DNA of 31,666 nt from IMG/VR virus record IMGVR_UViG_3300048037_000007, positions 1 to 31,666 of that record. One strand, written 5' to 3'. How positions within the stretch are numbered: the first letter of the stretch is position 1; each line of letters begins with the position of its first letter. Positions 1 through 5,797 of the stretch are shown here, in pieces. The DNA is from a virus. Below the pieces are notes generated by a model. It did no database searches. It was given only the letters and a program-made list of their open reading frames with translations, and was not told the origin of the DNA. The position numbers and the translations under genes are program-made.

Positions 1-168
1 ATCTGATTCTCTTCCAGTAGTTAAGTTTGAAGGATCAAAACTTATTCAAGTAGGAATGGGTAATTCTTCTGAGCTAACGTTTAGCTTTGCTAAATTTGCA
101 CCAAGAAGTCCTGAGTTTGTAATACCAAGTTGGTATACAGATCAGGAAGCACCAGTAGAGGACACATT
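1..168. repeat. Terminal overlap, left copy
   Basis: These 168 bases recur at 31499-31666 with a single difference: T at 42 against C at 31540. The reading frame of the SSB-like gene continues across the two copies without interruption. The simplest reading is that the window is a circular (or concatemer-derived) genome opened at an arbitrary point, not a phage with true direct terminal repeats. A GpA-type terminase normally makes short cohesive ends, and a physical end inside a coding gene would be odd. Confidence 0.93.
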
Positions 169-253
169 TAAGAGTCCTAATGATGGTCTTAGCGATAAAG
201 TAGCTGAGATGGTAAGTCAGAATGAATTAACAGATGATGATATTCCTTTCTGA
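1..253 (+). CDS. SSB-like protein, C-terminal part (5' partial at the window edge)
   Basis: This is the C-terminal portion of the gene that begins at 31128. It is open from base 2 with no start codon, and the stop TGA is at 251-253. Joined across the circular junction, the protein is 207 residues. It ends in an acidic stretch closing with DDDIPF, the same terminal motif that bacterial SSB proteins use to recruit replication and repair partners. That ending, and the next gene being the primase-helicase (ATG at 253 overlaps the stop by one base), suggest a single-stranded-DNA-binding role. I cannot recognise an OB fold by eye, so the function is inferred from tail motif and context. The internal ATG at 56 lies within this frame and is not a separate gene. 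Residue 138 is Leu here (CTT) and Pro in the 3' copy (CCT). Confidence 0.75.
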   Translation, partial: SDSLPVVKFEGSKLIQVGMGNSSELTFSFAKFAPRSPEFVIPSWYTDQEAPVEDTFKSPNDGLSDKVAEMVSQNELTDDDIPF

Positions 254-2199
254 TGCAATCAGTAGATTGGCAAAGAATAGCACCTGAAGTTGCAAAGCAA
301 TTACTAGGTGAACCCACCAGCACCTCATCTAATGAATTAAGATGGGGTCGCAAGGGTTCTTTTGTTCTTAACTTAGAAGCAGGCACTTGGTTTGATTTTG
401 AGAATGATACTGGTGGTGGATTAATAGATTTAATCAAACACTTGAATCAAGATGTCAATACAATTTTAAAACAGTTTGGTTATGACTTAGCATTACAATC
501 AAATGACTCCTTATTAAGTGGTTTTTCTCCCCCTAAAAGCAAAACCACAAGTAATGCTAGGTCATTCTCTAGAGAGCAGATGATTGATCTTTACAAACAA
601 GCAATTGTGAAGGTCAAGTATGCTGATAACTTTATGGTGATGAGGTTTCCTGAAGGACACTTTATAAAGCAGAAATACGCACCATTTACCCTTAACAATG
701 ATCAAACTTGGTCTATGAAGAGACCTGAAGGCTCTCTACCTATTTATTACACAAATAAGTACCCTACTAAACCTATTATCATAAATGAAGGTGAGAAGGC
801 TCTAAGGGGCTGTGAAGCGATTTATGAGGGTGATAGTTGTACTTGGCATGGTGGAGTTAATAGCTGGGAGAAAGCAGATTGGAGTCCTATATTTGGTAGG
901 GAAGTTTGGGTATTTCCTGATAATGATGAAGCTGGTATTAAGTGTGCAAATGACATAGCTAAGATGCTAAAGAAGAATGGTTGTAAAGTAAAAGTAGCAC
1001 AACCACCTGAATCATTTAATGAAAAAGATGATCTATACGATGCATATATAAGGGGTGATTTTAAAGAGTCAAAAGATTTAGAAGAATACATAATTAATTG
1101 TACTGAGAAGAAACCTAAAGGTGCTGTTACCTTTACAAGAGCAGATGAGGTATTAAGACAGGTAGATAACCCTGACTGGCTCATAGAAGATGTAGTAGAG
1201 AAGGAATCATTAATGTGCATTTTTGGAGCTCCCAAGAGTGGTAAGTCGTTTATTGCTATAGCTATGGCAGCTTCTATTGCTAAAGGTGAAAGATTTTATG
1301 GCAATAAAGCATACGCTAAACCAGTAATGTATGTATGTGGTGAGGGTCAAAGAGGTGTAAAAAGAAGATTAGCAGCATGGCAACAAGGTATGTTTGATCT
1401 AAACAATGTACCTTTATATCTATCTGATAGAGCAGTTAGAGTTAATGATCCTGATGATTTTAAGATGCTAGAGGAAGAAATAGAAGCATTGACACAGCAA
1501 GTAGGCGATATAGGTATGATTGTTATTGATACATTTCAGCGTAACTTTGTAGGTAATGAGAACAGTGCTGAAGATGTAGGTAACTTTATTAATAAATTAG
1601 ATGGACTTATATCACATTATAAGTGTTGTGTATGTTTGGTACATCATACTGGTCATGGCAACTCTACAAGAGGTAGAGGATCAAGTGTTATGGGTGCATC
1701 CTTAGATTATGAATTTAAAGTAGAAAGAGATGATCAACCAGTAAATGGTTTTGTTGATGAACAAATGCTTGTATCTTTTGAGCAGACATTAAATAAAGAT
1801 GGTCAAGGAATGGCTGTTAAGAACTTTATGTTTAAAGAAGTACAAATTATAGGTGAAGGCTTGAATCTAACATCAGGATTTTTAGAAGAAACTGATGTTG
1901 AATTAAAAGTTAAAAAGAAAACTGGATTACCACCTATGCAACAAAGAGCTTCAGATGCATTAAGAACTGTAGCTATGATTAAAGACAGTGCTTCTCCTCA
2001 AAGCATATATTTACAACCAGCAGACTTAGAAGGTTATGTAGAAAATCTTAAAGGTGAAAATATAAAAGCAGACAATATTAGAAAGCATTTAGAAGCATTA
2101 AAGAAAAAAGATAAGGTTGTATATGATCCTAACTGGGGTTATCAGCATGAGGATTTTAAGAATATGCCACCAAATTTTCCTGAAAAAAATGATAATTAG
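253..2199 (+). CDS. TOPRIM primase / AAA (RepA-type) replicative helicase
   Basis: A 648-residue replication protein that should prime and unwind phage DNA. The N-terminal segment (about residues 25-75, with WGRKGSF and a GTWFDFE...GGG pattern) looks like the N-terminal region found on phage primases. No zinc-ribbon cysteines are visible. A TOPRIM domain follows, with the acidic motif INEGEKA (177-183) and DNDEAG (223-228), which carry the metal-binding residues. A RecA/RepA-type ATPase follows, with Walker A GAPKSGKS (325-332), Walker B MIVIDT (422-427) and a conserved HHTGH (464-468). The C-terminal 120 residues are lysine-rich. It starts immediately after the SSB-like gene, giving an SSB/primase-helicase pair. 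No polymerase is encoded, so host DNA polymerase III is the likely partner. Domain calls are confident; the exact balance of primase and helicase activity is inferred. Confidence 0.9.
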   Translation: MQSVDWQRIAPEVAKQLLGEPTSTSSNELRWGRKGSFVLNLEAGTWFDFENDTGGGLIDLIKHLNQDVNTILKQFGYDLALQSNDSLLSGFSPPKSKTTSNARSFSREQMIDLYKQAIVKVKYADNFMVMRFPEGHFIKQKYAPFTLNNDQTWSMKRPEGSLPIYYTNKYPTKPIIINEGEKALRGCEAIYEGDSCTWHGGVNSWEKADWSPIFGREVWVFPDNDEAGIKCANDIAKMLKKNGCKVKVAQPPESFNEKDDLYDAYIRGDFKESKDLEEYIINCTEKKPKGAVTFTRADEVLRQVDNPDWLIEDVVEKESLMCIFGAPKSGKSFIAIAMAASIAKGERFYGNKAYAKPVMYVCGEGQRGVKRRLAAWQQGMFDLNNVPLYLSDRAVRVNDPDDFKMLEEEIEALTQQVGDIGMIVIDTFQRNFVGNENSAEDVGNFINKLDGLISHYKCCVCLVHHTGHGNSTRGRGSSVMGASLDYEFKVERDDQPVNGFVDEQMLVSFEQTLNKDGQGMAVKNFMFKEVQIIGEGLNLTSGFLEETDVELKVKKKTGLPPMQQRASDALRTVAMIKDSASPQSIYLQPADLEGYVENLKGENIKADNIRKHLEALKKKDKVVYDPNWGYQHEDFKNMPPNFPEKNDN

Positions 2200-2200
2200 G

Positions 2201-2272
2201 TCGGAAGTGTCGGAAGGAAGTGTCGGAAGTTTTAAGGAAGTTTTTGGTGAAAAACAATAAATAGGTCGGAAG
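2201..2272 (+). repeat. Iteron-like TCGGAAG repeats, candidate origin or operator
   Basis: The gap after the primase-helicase gene contains TCGGAAG at 2201, 2210, 2223 and 2266, with a related TTCGGAG at 2318-2324 next to the following start codon. The first three form a 13-bp period: GGAAGTGTCGGAAG occurs at 2203-2216 and again at 2216-2229. The strand is almost purely G/A between coding AT-rich genes, so this is not background composition. Short direct repeats beside a RepA-type helicase gene are typical of replication origins, but they could also be operator sites. No binding protein is identified. Confidence 0.5.
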
Positions 2273-2280
2273 GAAGGGAA

Positions 2281-2299
2281 GGAAGTATGTAATACTTCC
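2281..2299 (+). promoter_or_regulatory. Perfect 8-bp hairpin upstream of the 2329 gene
   Basis: GGAAGTAT (2281-2288), a 3-nt loop GTA, then ATACTTCC (2292-2299) form a perfect inverted repeat. A second CTTCC at 2304-2308 allows alternative pairing with the GGAAG repeats upstream. There is no T-run after it, so it is unlikely to be an intrinsic terminator. It could be part of an origin or a translational control element for the gene starting at 2329, whose GGAG (2321-2324) lies just downstream. Confidence 0.45.
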
Positions 2300-2328
2300 C
2301 TTACTTCCTACTAAATGTTCGGAGTTTT

Positions 2329-2823
2329 ATGAAAACATATTTAGATGAAACATTACAAGATAAATTAAAAGAACTTAGGGTTTATGAGTTAGAAACTTTT
2401 GTGAAGTGGGGTAATCGTAAACGAATCTTTAAGATGGTAGGTGTAAAGTTTGAGATCAAATTTTGCAAAGCAGAACAATTACTTAAGGATTCTTTATATA
2501 GTGATACTACTGCTCAGAAACTTAAAATGGTTGAGATGATGATTAGAGCTTATGAGCAGTTAAATATTAAATGCGAAGAAAGTGGTTACATTATGATCCA
2601 GCCAAATGTTAAGTGTTTTAACTTTGATAACAAGACTGCATTAGTTTGTGATACTGATGATGAGAAACCAGCACTTGAAATGATACATAAAGATGAGAAG
2701 GATATAATGATATTTAGTATAGAAGAATTATTACGATGTATTCCTGATGATTTTATGAAAGCAAAACAACTATTATCTAGATTAGATAAGTCAGTAAACA
2801 TACAGAAGGTGACCTATGATTGA
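2329..2823 (+). CDS. Hypothetical protein, 164 aa
   Basis: I do not recognise this protein. It is 164 residues, soluble-looking, rich in Lys/Glu/Asp, with cysteines near residues 46, 82, 96, 107 and 136 that are not spaced as an obvious zinc finger. A GGAG sits 4 nt before the ATG. It is the first gene after the repeat/hairpin region and overlaps the PP-loop gene by 8 nt, so the two are probably translationally coupled. Its place beside replication genes suggests a DNA-metabolism or regulatory role, but nothing in the sequence proves it. Confidence 0.7.
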   Translation: MKTYLDETLQDKLKELRVYELETFVKWGNRKRIFKMVGVKFEIKFCKAEQLLKDSLYSDTTAQKLKMVEMMIRAYEQLNIKCEESGYIMIQPNVKCFNFDNKTALVCDTDDEKPALEMIHKDEKDIMIFSIEELLRCIPDDFMKAKQLLSRLDKSVNIQKVTYD

Positions 2824-3652
2824 TCCATATAAAATACCAACTCCAGCATTAATTAGTTTTAGTGGTGGTAGGACTTCAGGTTTTATGCTTTGGAATATAA
2901 TACAAGCATATAATGGAAAATTACCTGATGATATACATGTGGTTTTTGCTAATACAGGTAAAGAAGCACCTGAAACATTAGATTTTGTGCATGAAATATC
3001 ACAAAAATGGGATATTAAAATACACTGGCTAGAAATGTATCTTGGTAAAGAGAGACCAATTTATAGAACAAAAGAAGTAACTTATGAAACAGCAGCTAGA
3101 AATGGCGAACCATTTGAAGAGCTTTTAGATCATAGAAAATATTTACCTAATCCAGTTACAAGATTTTGTACATCAGAGTTAAAAATAAAAGTTATGTATA
3201 GGTTTATGAGAAAAATGCAAGGTTATAAAGATTGGCATAATGTTATAGGTCTTAGATATGATGAGCCAAGAAGGGTTAAGAGTGCTATGAAACAATATAA
3301 TGTTTGGACAAATTTAACTCCAATGTATGATGCCAAGCACACGATAACTGATGTGTCACAATTTTGGAAAAAACAAAATTTTGATCTAAATTTAACTAAT
3401 GCCAATGGTAAAACTCCTGCTGGTAATTGTGATCTATGCTTTTTAAAAGGTATGGATACAACTATTTCGATTATGAAAGAAAGACCTGAAATGGCTGATT
3501 GGTGGATCAAACAAGAGCAAAAGTTTGGTAAACATGCTGGTGCTACTTTTAGAAAAGATAGACCTAAATATATTGATTTAGTTGATATAAGTAAAAAAAC
3601 GCAAGATTTATTTAATGATGATGATCAAATGACCTGTTTCTGCCATGACTAA
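2816..3652 (+). CDS. PP-loop ATPase, PAPS reductase-like family
   Basis: A 278-residue protein of the phosphoadenosine-phosphosulfate reductase/PP-loop superfamily, which activates substrates with ATP or binds adenylylated sulfate. The PP-loop SGGRTS is at residues 16-21 and is followed by the family's VVFANTGKE (42-50). Cysteines occur in RFCTSELK (116-123), CDLCFLKG (205-212) and CFC near the C-terminus (274-276). Such clusters suit iron-sulfur binding or thiol chemistry. Phage members are often annotated PAPS reductase, but true sulfate assimilation is unlikely here. Modification of nucleic acid or a nucleotide is an alternative. It overlaps both the preceding gene (8 nt) and the small gene at 3645 (8 nt). 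Family call is strong; substrate unknown. Confidence 0.85.
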   Translation: MIDPYKIPTPALISFSGGRTSGFMLWNIIQAYNGKLPDDIHVVFANTGKEAPETLDFVHEISQKWDIKIHWLEMYLGKERPIYRTKEVTYETAARNGEPFEELLDHRKYLPNPVTRFCTSELKIKVMYRFMRKMQGYKDWHNVIGLRYDEPRRVKSAMKQYNVWTNLTPMYDAKHTITDVSQFWKKQNFDLNLTNANGKTPAGNCDLCFLKGMDTTISIMKERPEMADWWIKQEQKFGKHAGATFRKDRPKYIDLVDISKKTQDLFNDDDQMTCFCHD

Positions 3653-3779
3653 GTGGCATGGTGGTAAAGGGTCAAAACGTAGACCTGAAGATAAGAAAAA
3701 GATAGACGATAATTGGGATAAGATATTTAAGAAGGAGAAGAAGGATGCCAATAAAACTAAAACCAAGTGCAAAGATTAG
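3645..3779 (+). CDS. Small basic phage protein, 44 aa
   Basis: An ATG at 3645 opens a 44-residue frame ending TAG at 3777-3779. The product starts MTKWHGGKGSKRRPEDKKK, continues with a DNWDKIF segment and is strongly basic. I recall this GGKGSxRRP...WDxIF pattern from small proteins in many tailed phages. Function is unknown, and nucleic-acid binding is possible from the charge. It overlaps the PP-loop gene upstream by 8 nt and the next small gene by 35 nt, in a run of tightly packed tiny genes. Confidence 0.7.
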   Translation: MTKWHGGKGSKRRPEDKKKIDDNWDKIFKKEKKDANKTKTKCKD

Positions 3780-3927
3780 AGATAGAGCTACAGGTAAGAT
3801 AACTACTGAGCATTATTATCTAAAGTGTATGACACTTAAAGAACTAAATGATTACATTGAATCACCTAGTTCTAAGAAAAAGGTTATACAAAAATGTAAA
3901 AATGAAATAAAAAGGAGAAATACATGA
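3745..3927 (+). CDS. Small conserved phage protein, 60 aa
   Basis: A 60-residue basic protein starting MPIKLKPSAKIRDRATGK, preceded by a strong GGAG-type site (AAGGAGAAGAAGG at about 3732-3744). I remember similar short proteins from uncultured marine phages, but no function is known to me. No membrane segment or metal site is visible. Its start lies inside the 3645 gene in another frame, and it overlaps the next ATG by 4 nt. Confidence 0.7.
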   Translation: MPIKLKPSAKIRDRATGKITTEHYYLKCMTLKELNDYIESPSSKKKVIQKCKNEIKRRNT

Positions 3928-4211
3928 GTCTTATAACATTAAAAGAAATGGAAGATAAATATAAACAAAGAGAAAAAAAATCATCTTGGGGTGATTGGGT
4001 TCTGAATGATGAATATCAATCTTTAGAATTAATTAAAAATAAAAGGTGGATGTATGAGTTTGATTTAGAAAGATGCACAACAGCAGAAGAACTATGGGTG
4101 CAAATTAATCACATATCTAAGAAGACTTGGTTAGAGGAAAAGGATAGATCAGATTTGATATTAGCTCTATCTTATTTAATTGGTTATCAATGCAAGTGGA
4201 GTAAAAAATAA
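3924..4211 (+). CDS. Hypothetical protein, 95 aa
   Basis: A 95-residue charged protein with no family I can name. A GGAG lies upstream (AAAAGGAGAAATAC before the ATG). The C-terminal half (TAEELW...SDLILALSYLIGYQ) looks helical and moderately hydrophobic but too short and charged for a clear membrane segment. The stop overlaps the ATG of the DUF3310-like gene by one base, so it is in the same transcript. Confidence 0.65.
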   Translation: MSLITLKEMEDKYKQREKKSSWGDWVLNDEYQSLELIKNKRWMYEFDLERCTTAEELWVQINHISKKTWLEEKDRSDLILALSYLIGYQCKWSKK

Positions 4212-4435
4212 TGAATGATCCAGTAAACCATCCATTACATTATAACAATGCTAAAGGTGGATTAGAATGTATTGACTACATCAAACAACAATTAGGTAGT
4301 GAATTCCCTGCTTATCTTGAAGGTAATGCAATTAAATACTTGCATCGCCACAAATACAAAGATGCCAATATACAAGACTTACAGAAGTCTGTTTGGTATA
4401 TTAATAAGTTAATAGAACATTACGAGAACTTATGA
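4211..4435 (+). CDS. DUF3310-like protein, 74 aa
   Basis: A 74-residue protein beginning MNDPVNHPLHYNN and containing the family's core ECIDYI and NAIKYLHRHKYKD patterns. This matches the small phage family DUF3310. Members are sometimes labelled nucleotide kinase in databases, but they lack a P-loop, and none is visible here. The role is unproven. The conserved histidines and RHK cluster suggest nucleotide or nucleic-acid contact, which is inference. It overlaps the HTH gene by 4 nt. Confidence 0.8.
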   Translation: MNDPVNHPLHYNNAKGGLECIDYIKQQLGSEFPAYLEGNAIKYLHRHKYKDANIQDLQKSVWYINKLIEHYENL

Positions 4436-4590
4436 AGATAGATAAACAAAAATTAGAACAAAAGATTAAGGAAGGTAAATCATCACATGATATTGCTATG
4501 ACTTATGACGTGCATCCATCTACTATCAGAAGAAAAGCTAAAGCATTAGGTCTTAAGTTTCAAACACAATCACATTGGAGAAAAGGATGA
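4432..4590 (+). CDS. Small helix-turn-helix protein, 52 aa
   Basis: The frame ATG 4432 to TGA 4588-4590 encodes a basic 52-residue protein. Residues about 17-41 (SSHDIAMTYDVHPSTIRRKAK onward) have the spacing of a helix-turn-helix of the resolvase/homeodomain-like type: a helix, a short turn, then a recognition helix rich in Arg/Lys. It is probably a DNA-binding regulator or an accessory packaging/replication factor. It overlaps DUF3310-like (4 nt) and the next gene (4 nt). The last genes before the candidate cos site are a plausible place for a cos- or origin-binding accessory protein, but this is inference. Confidence 0.65.
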   Translation: MKIDKQKLEQKIKEGKSSHDIAMTYDVHPSTIRRKAKALGLKFQTQSHWRKG

Positions 4591-5180
4591 GAGTATCAGT
4601 CAAAAGCAATATAGATGAAGTAACAAAGTGGACTACTAATGTTCAAAGAAAACAAATACCATTTGCAACATCTAGTGCAATTAACAAAACATTGTTTCAG
4701 CTTAGAAAAGAGATGATGAAGCAGACTGTTAAGAAGTTAGATAGACCTACTCCATTTACTCAAAAAGGTTTCTTAGTGCAGACAGCTAAGAAAACAAAAC
4801 TAAAAGGTATGTTGTTTATAAAGCAACAAGTAGAAGAATATTTACAATATCAAATAGATGGTGGTATTAGATCAACTGGCAAGAATATACCTATTCCGTA
4901 CAAACCTAATGCTAGACTAAACAAGTATGGAAACATTATAGGTAAAAGAACTGGACTAATTAAAAAGAATACTCAATTCTTTGGAACTGTAAAAGGTATT
5001 GATGGTGTTTGGGAAAGACAGAAGAAAGACAATAGGCTAAAGCTCATTATAGGATTTACAAAGACTGCTGCTTATGAACCTAAGTTTCCATTCTATGTGA
5101 TCGCTGATAAATTTGTTGCAGCTAACTTTGATAAGAACTTTGCAGAAAAATTTGCTCAAGCACTAAGGAGTGCTAAATGA
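4587..5180 (+). CDS. Putative minor tail/neck protein (gpZ-like), 197 aa
   Basis: I chose ATG 4587 over a TTG at 4575 because GGAG (4577-4580) is correctly placed 6 nt before it. The 197-residue product starts MRVSVKSNIDEVTKW and has a PFATSSAINKT segment, a DRPTPFT motif near residue 50, and a C-terminal FPFYVIADKF...F.NFA region. These features recall phage minor tail or tail-completion proteins of the gpZ-like group. I am moderately sure of 'conserved structural-type phage protein' and unsure of the exact role. It lies before the candidate cos gap, apart from the other structural genes, so on a linear molecule it would be at the opposite end from the terminase. Confidence 0.5.
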   Translation: MRVSVKSNIDEVTKWTTNVQRKQIPFATSSAINKTLFQLRKEMMKQTVKKLDRPTPFTQKGFLVQTAKKTKLKGMLFIKQQVEEYLQYQIDGGIRSTGKNIPIPYKPNARLNKYGNIIGKRTGLIKKNTQFFGTVKGIDGVWERQKKDNRLKLIIGFTKTAAYEPKFPFYVIADKFVAANFDKNFAEKFAQALRSAK

Positions 5181-5272
5181 TAGGTTCTTCTACAGCATTC
5201 AACGTGGGTTATTCGCGACCACAGTTTTTTTTTAGCGACAGTCAAAATCTAATAGGGTAATAAACGCACTGT
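5181..5272. other. Candidate cos / terminase recognition region
   Basis: A 92-bp non-coding gap directly upstream of the Nu1-type small terminase gene, the position of cos in lambda-like phages. It holds a local G/C-rich patch with TCGCGA (5213-5218), arms GTGG (5204-5207) and CCAC (5219-5222), and a nine-T run (5225-5233). GCGAC occurs at 5215-5219 and 5235-5239, exactly 20 bp apart, compatible with two sites on one DNA face. A weak intrinsic terminator (4-bp stem plus T9) is an alternative reading. The exact nicking site cannot be read from sequence alone. Confidence 0.5.
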
Positions 5273-5797
5273 ATGGCTACACAAAGAGAAGTTGCAGACC
5301 ATTTGGATTTATCAGTCAAAAGAGTCTCAGAACTCATTAGAGATGGGATACTGCCCTCAAAACAGGGTAGAAGTCCTTTAAATATAGACGTTTGCAGAGT
5401 TGCATACATCTCCTACCTTAGAAAACTAGGTGGTTATCACAAAAGAAGTGGATCAGGTGATATTGCAGAAGAAAAAACTAAACTTACTGCAGCTCAAGCT
5501 AGAAAAGCAGAGTTAGAAGTAGAAGAACTAGAAGGAAACCTAATACCAGCACAATTAGTAGAAGATACTTGGGTTGATTATGTGGCTAATGCAAGAGCAA
5601 AGCTATTAGGACTACCTTCAAGAGTTGCACATCAGGTTATAACTGTTGATAAGTATGCAGAAGCAGAATTAATAATAAAAGAACAAGTGCATGAAGCACT
5701 AAACGAGTTAGCTCAAAATGGAATACCTCAAAAATATAGAAAAGGTGATACAGGAGACGAATCAGACATGGACTCCACCACCCAATCTGAAGATTAG
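5273..5797 (+). CDS. terS: Terminase small subunit (Nu1-like)
   Basis: A 174-residue DNA-recognition subunit that should bind cos and load the large terminase for packaging. Residues 1-25 (MATQREVADHLDLSVKRVSE) form the N-terminal winged helix-turn-helix typical of lambda Nu1. Residues about 66-90 (EEKTKLTAAQARKAELEVEE) form the helical assembly segment seen in this family. The C-terminal tail is acidic and would contact the large subunit. No clear Shine-Dalgarno is visible before ATG 5273. The gene overlaps the large terminase by 80 nt, suggesting coupled translation. Confidence 0.9.
   Translation: MATQREVADHLDLSVKRVSELIRDGILPSKQGRSPLNIDVCRVAYISYLRKLGGYHKRSGSGDIAEEKTKLTAAQARKAELEVEELEGNLIPAQLVEDTWVDYVANARAKLLGLPSRVAHQVITVDKYAEAELIIKEQVHEALNELAQNGIPQKYRKGDTGDESDMDSTTQSED

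Noticed and set aside
1-168. True direct terminal repeat of the virion
   Set aside because: The repeat lies inside one coding gene and the terminase is GpA-type, which cuts at cos. Circular closure explains it better.
822-1235. Minus-strand frame inside the primase-helicase gene
   Set aside because: It lies wholly opposite a gene with clear TOPRIM and Walker motifs; composition reflects the complementary strand. The same applies to all other minus-strand frames in the window.
2189-2260. 23-codon frame ATG 2189 running through the TCGGAAG repeats
   Set aside because: It has a poor start inside the primase-helicase 3' end and low-complexity content; the repeats explain the open frame.
2816-3652. 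Complete phosphorothioate (Dnd) modification system
   Set aside because: Only a PP-loop protein is present. No cysteine desulfurase, DndB, DndD or DndE-like genes lie nearby, so a full system is not supported.
5204-5233. Intrinsic terminator before the terminase
   Set aside because: The T9 tract is good, but the stem has only 4 bp with an 11-nt loop. cos is a better explanation of the gap, though a weak terminator is not excluded.
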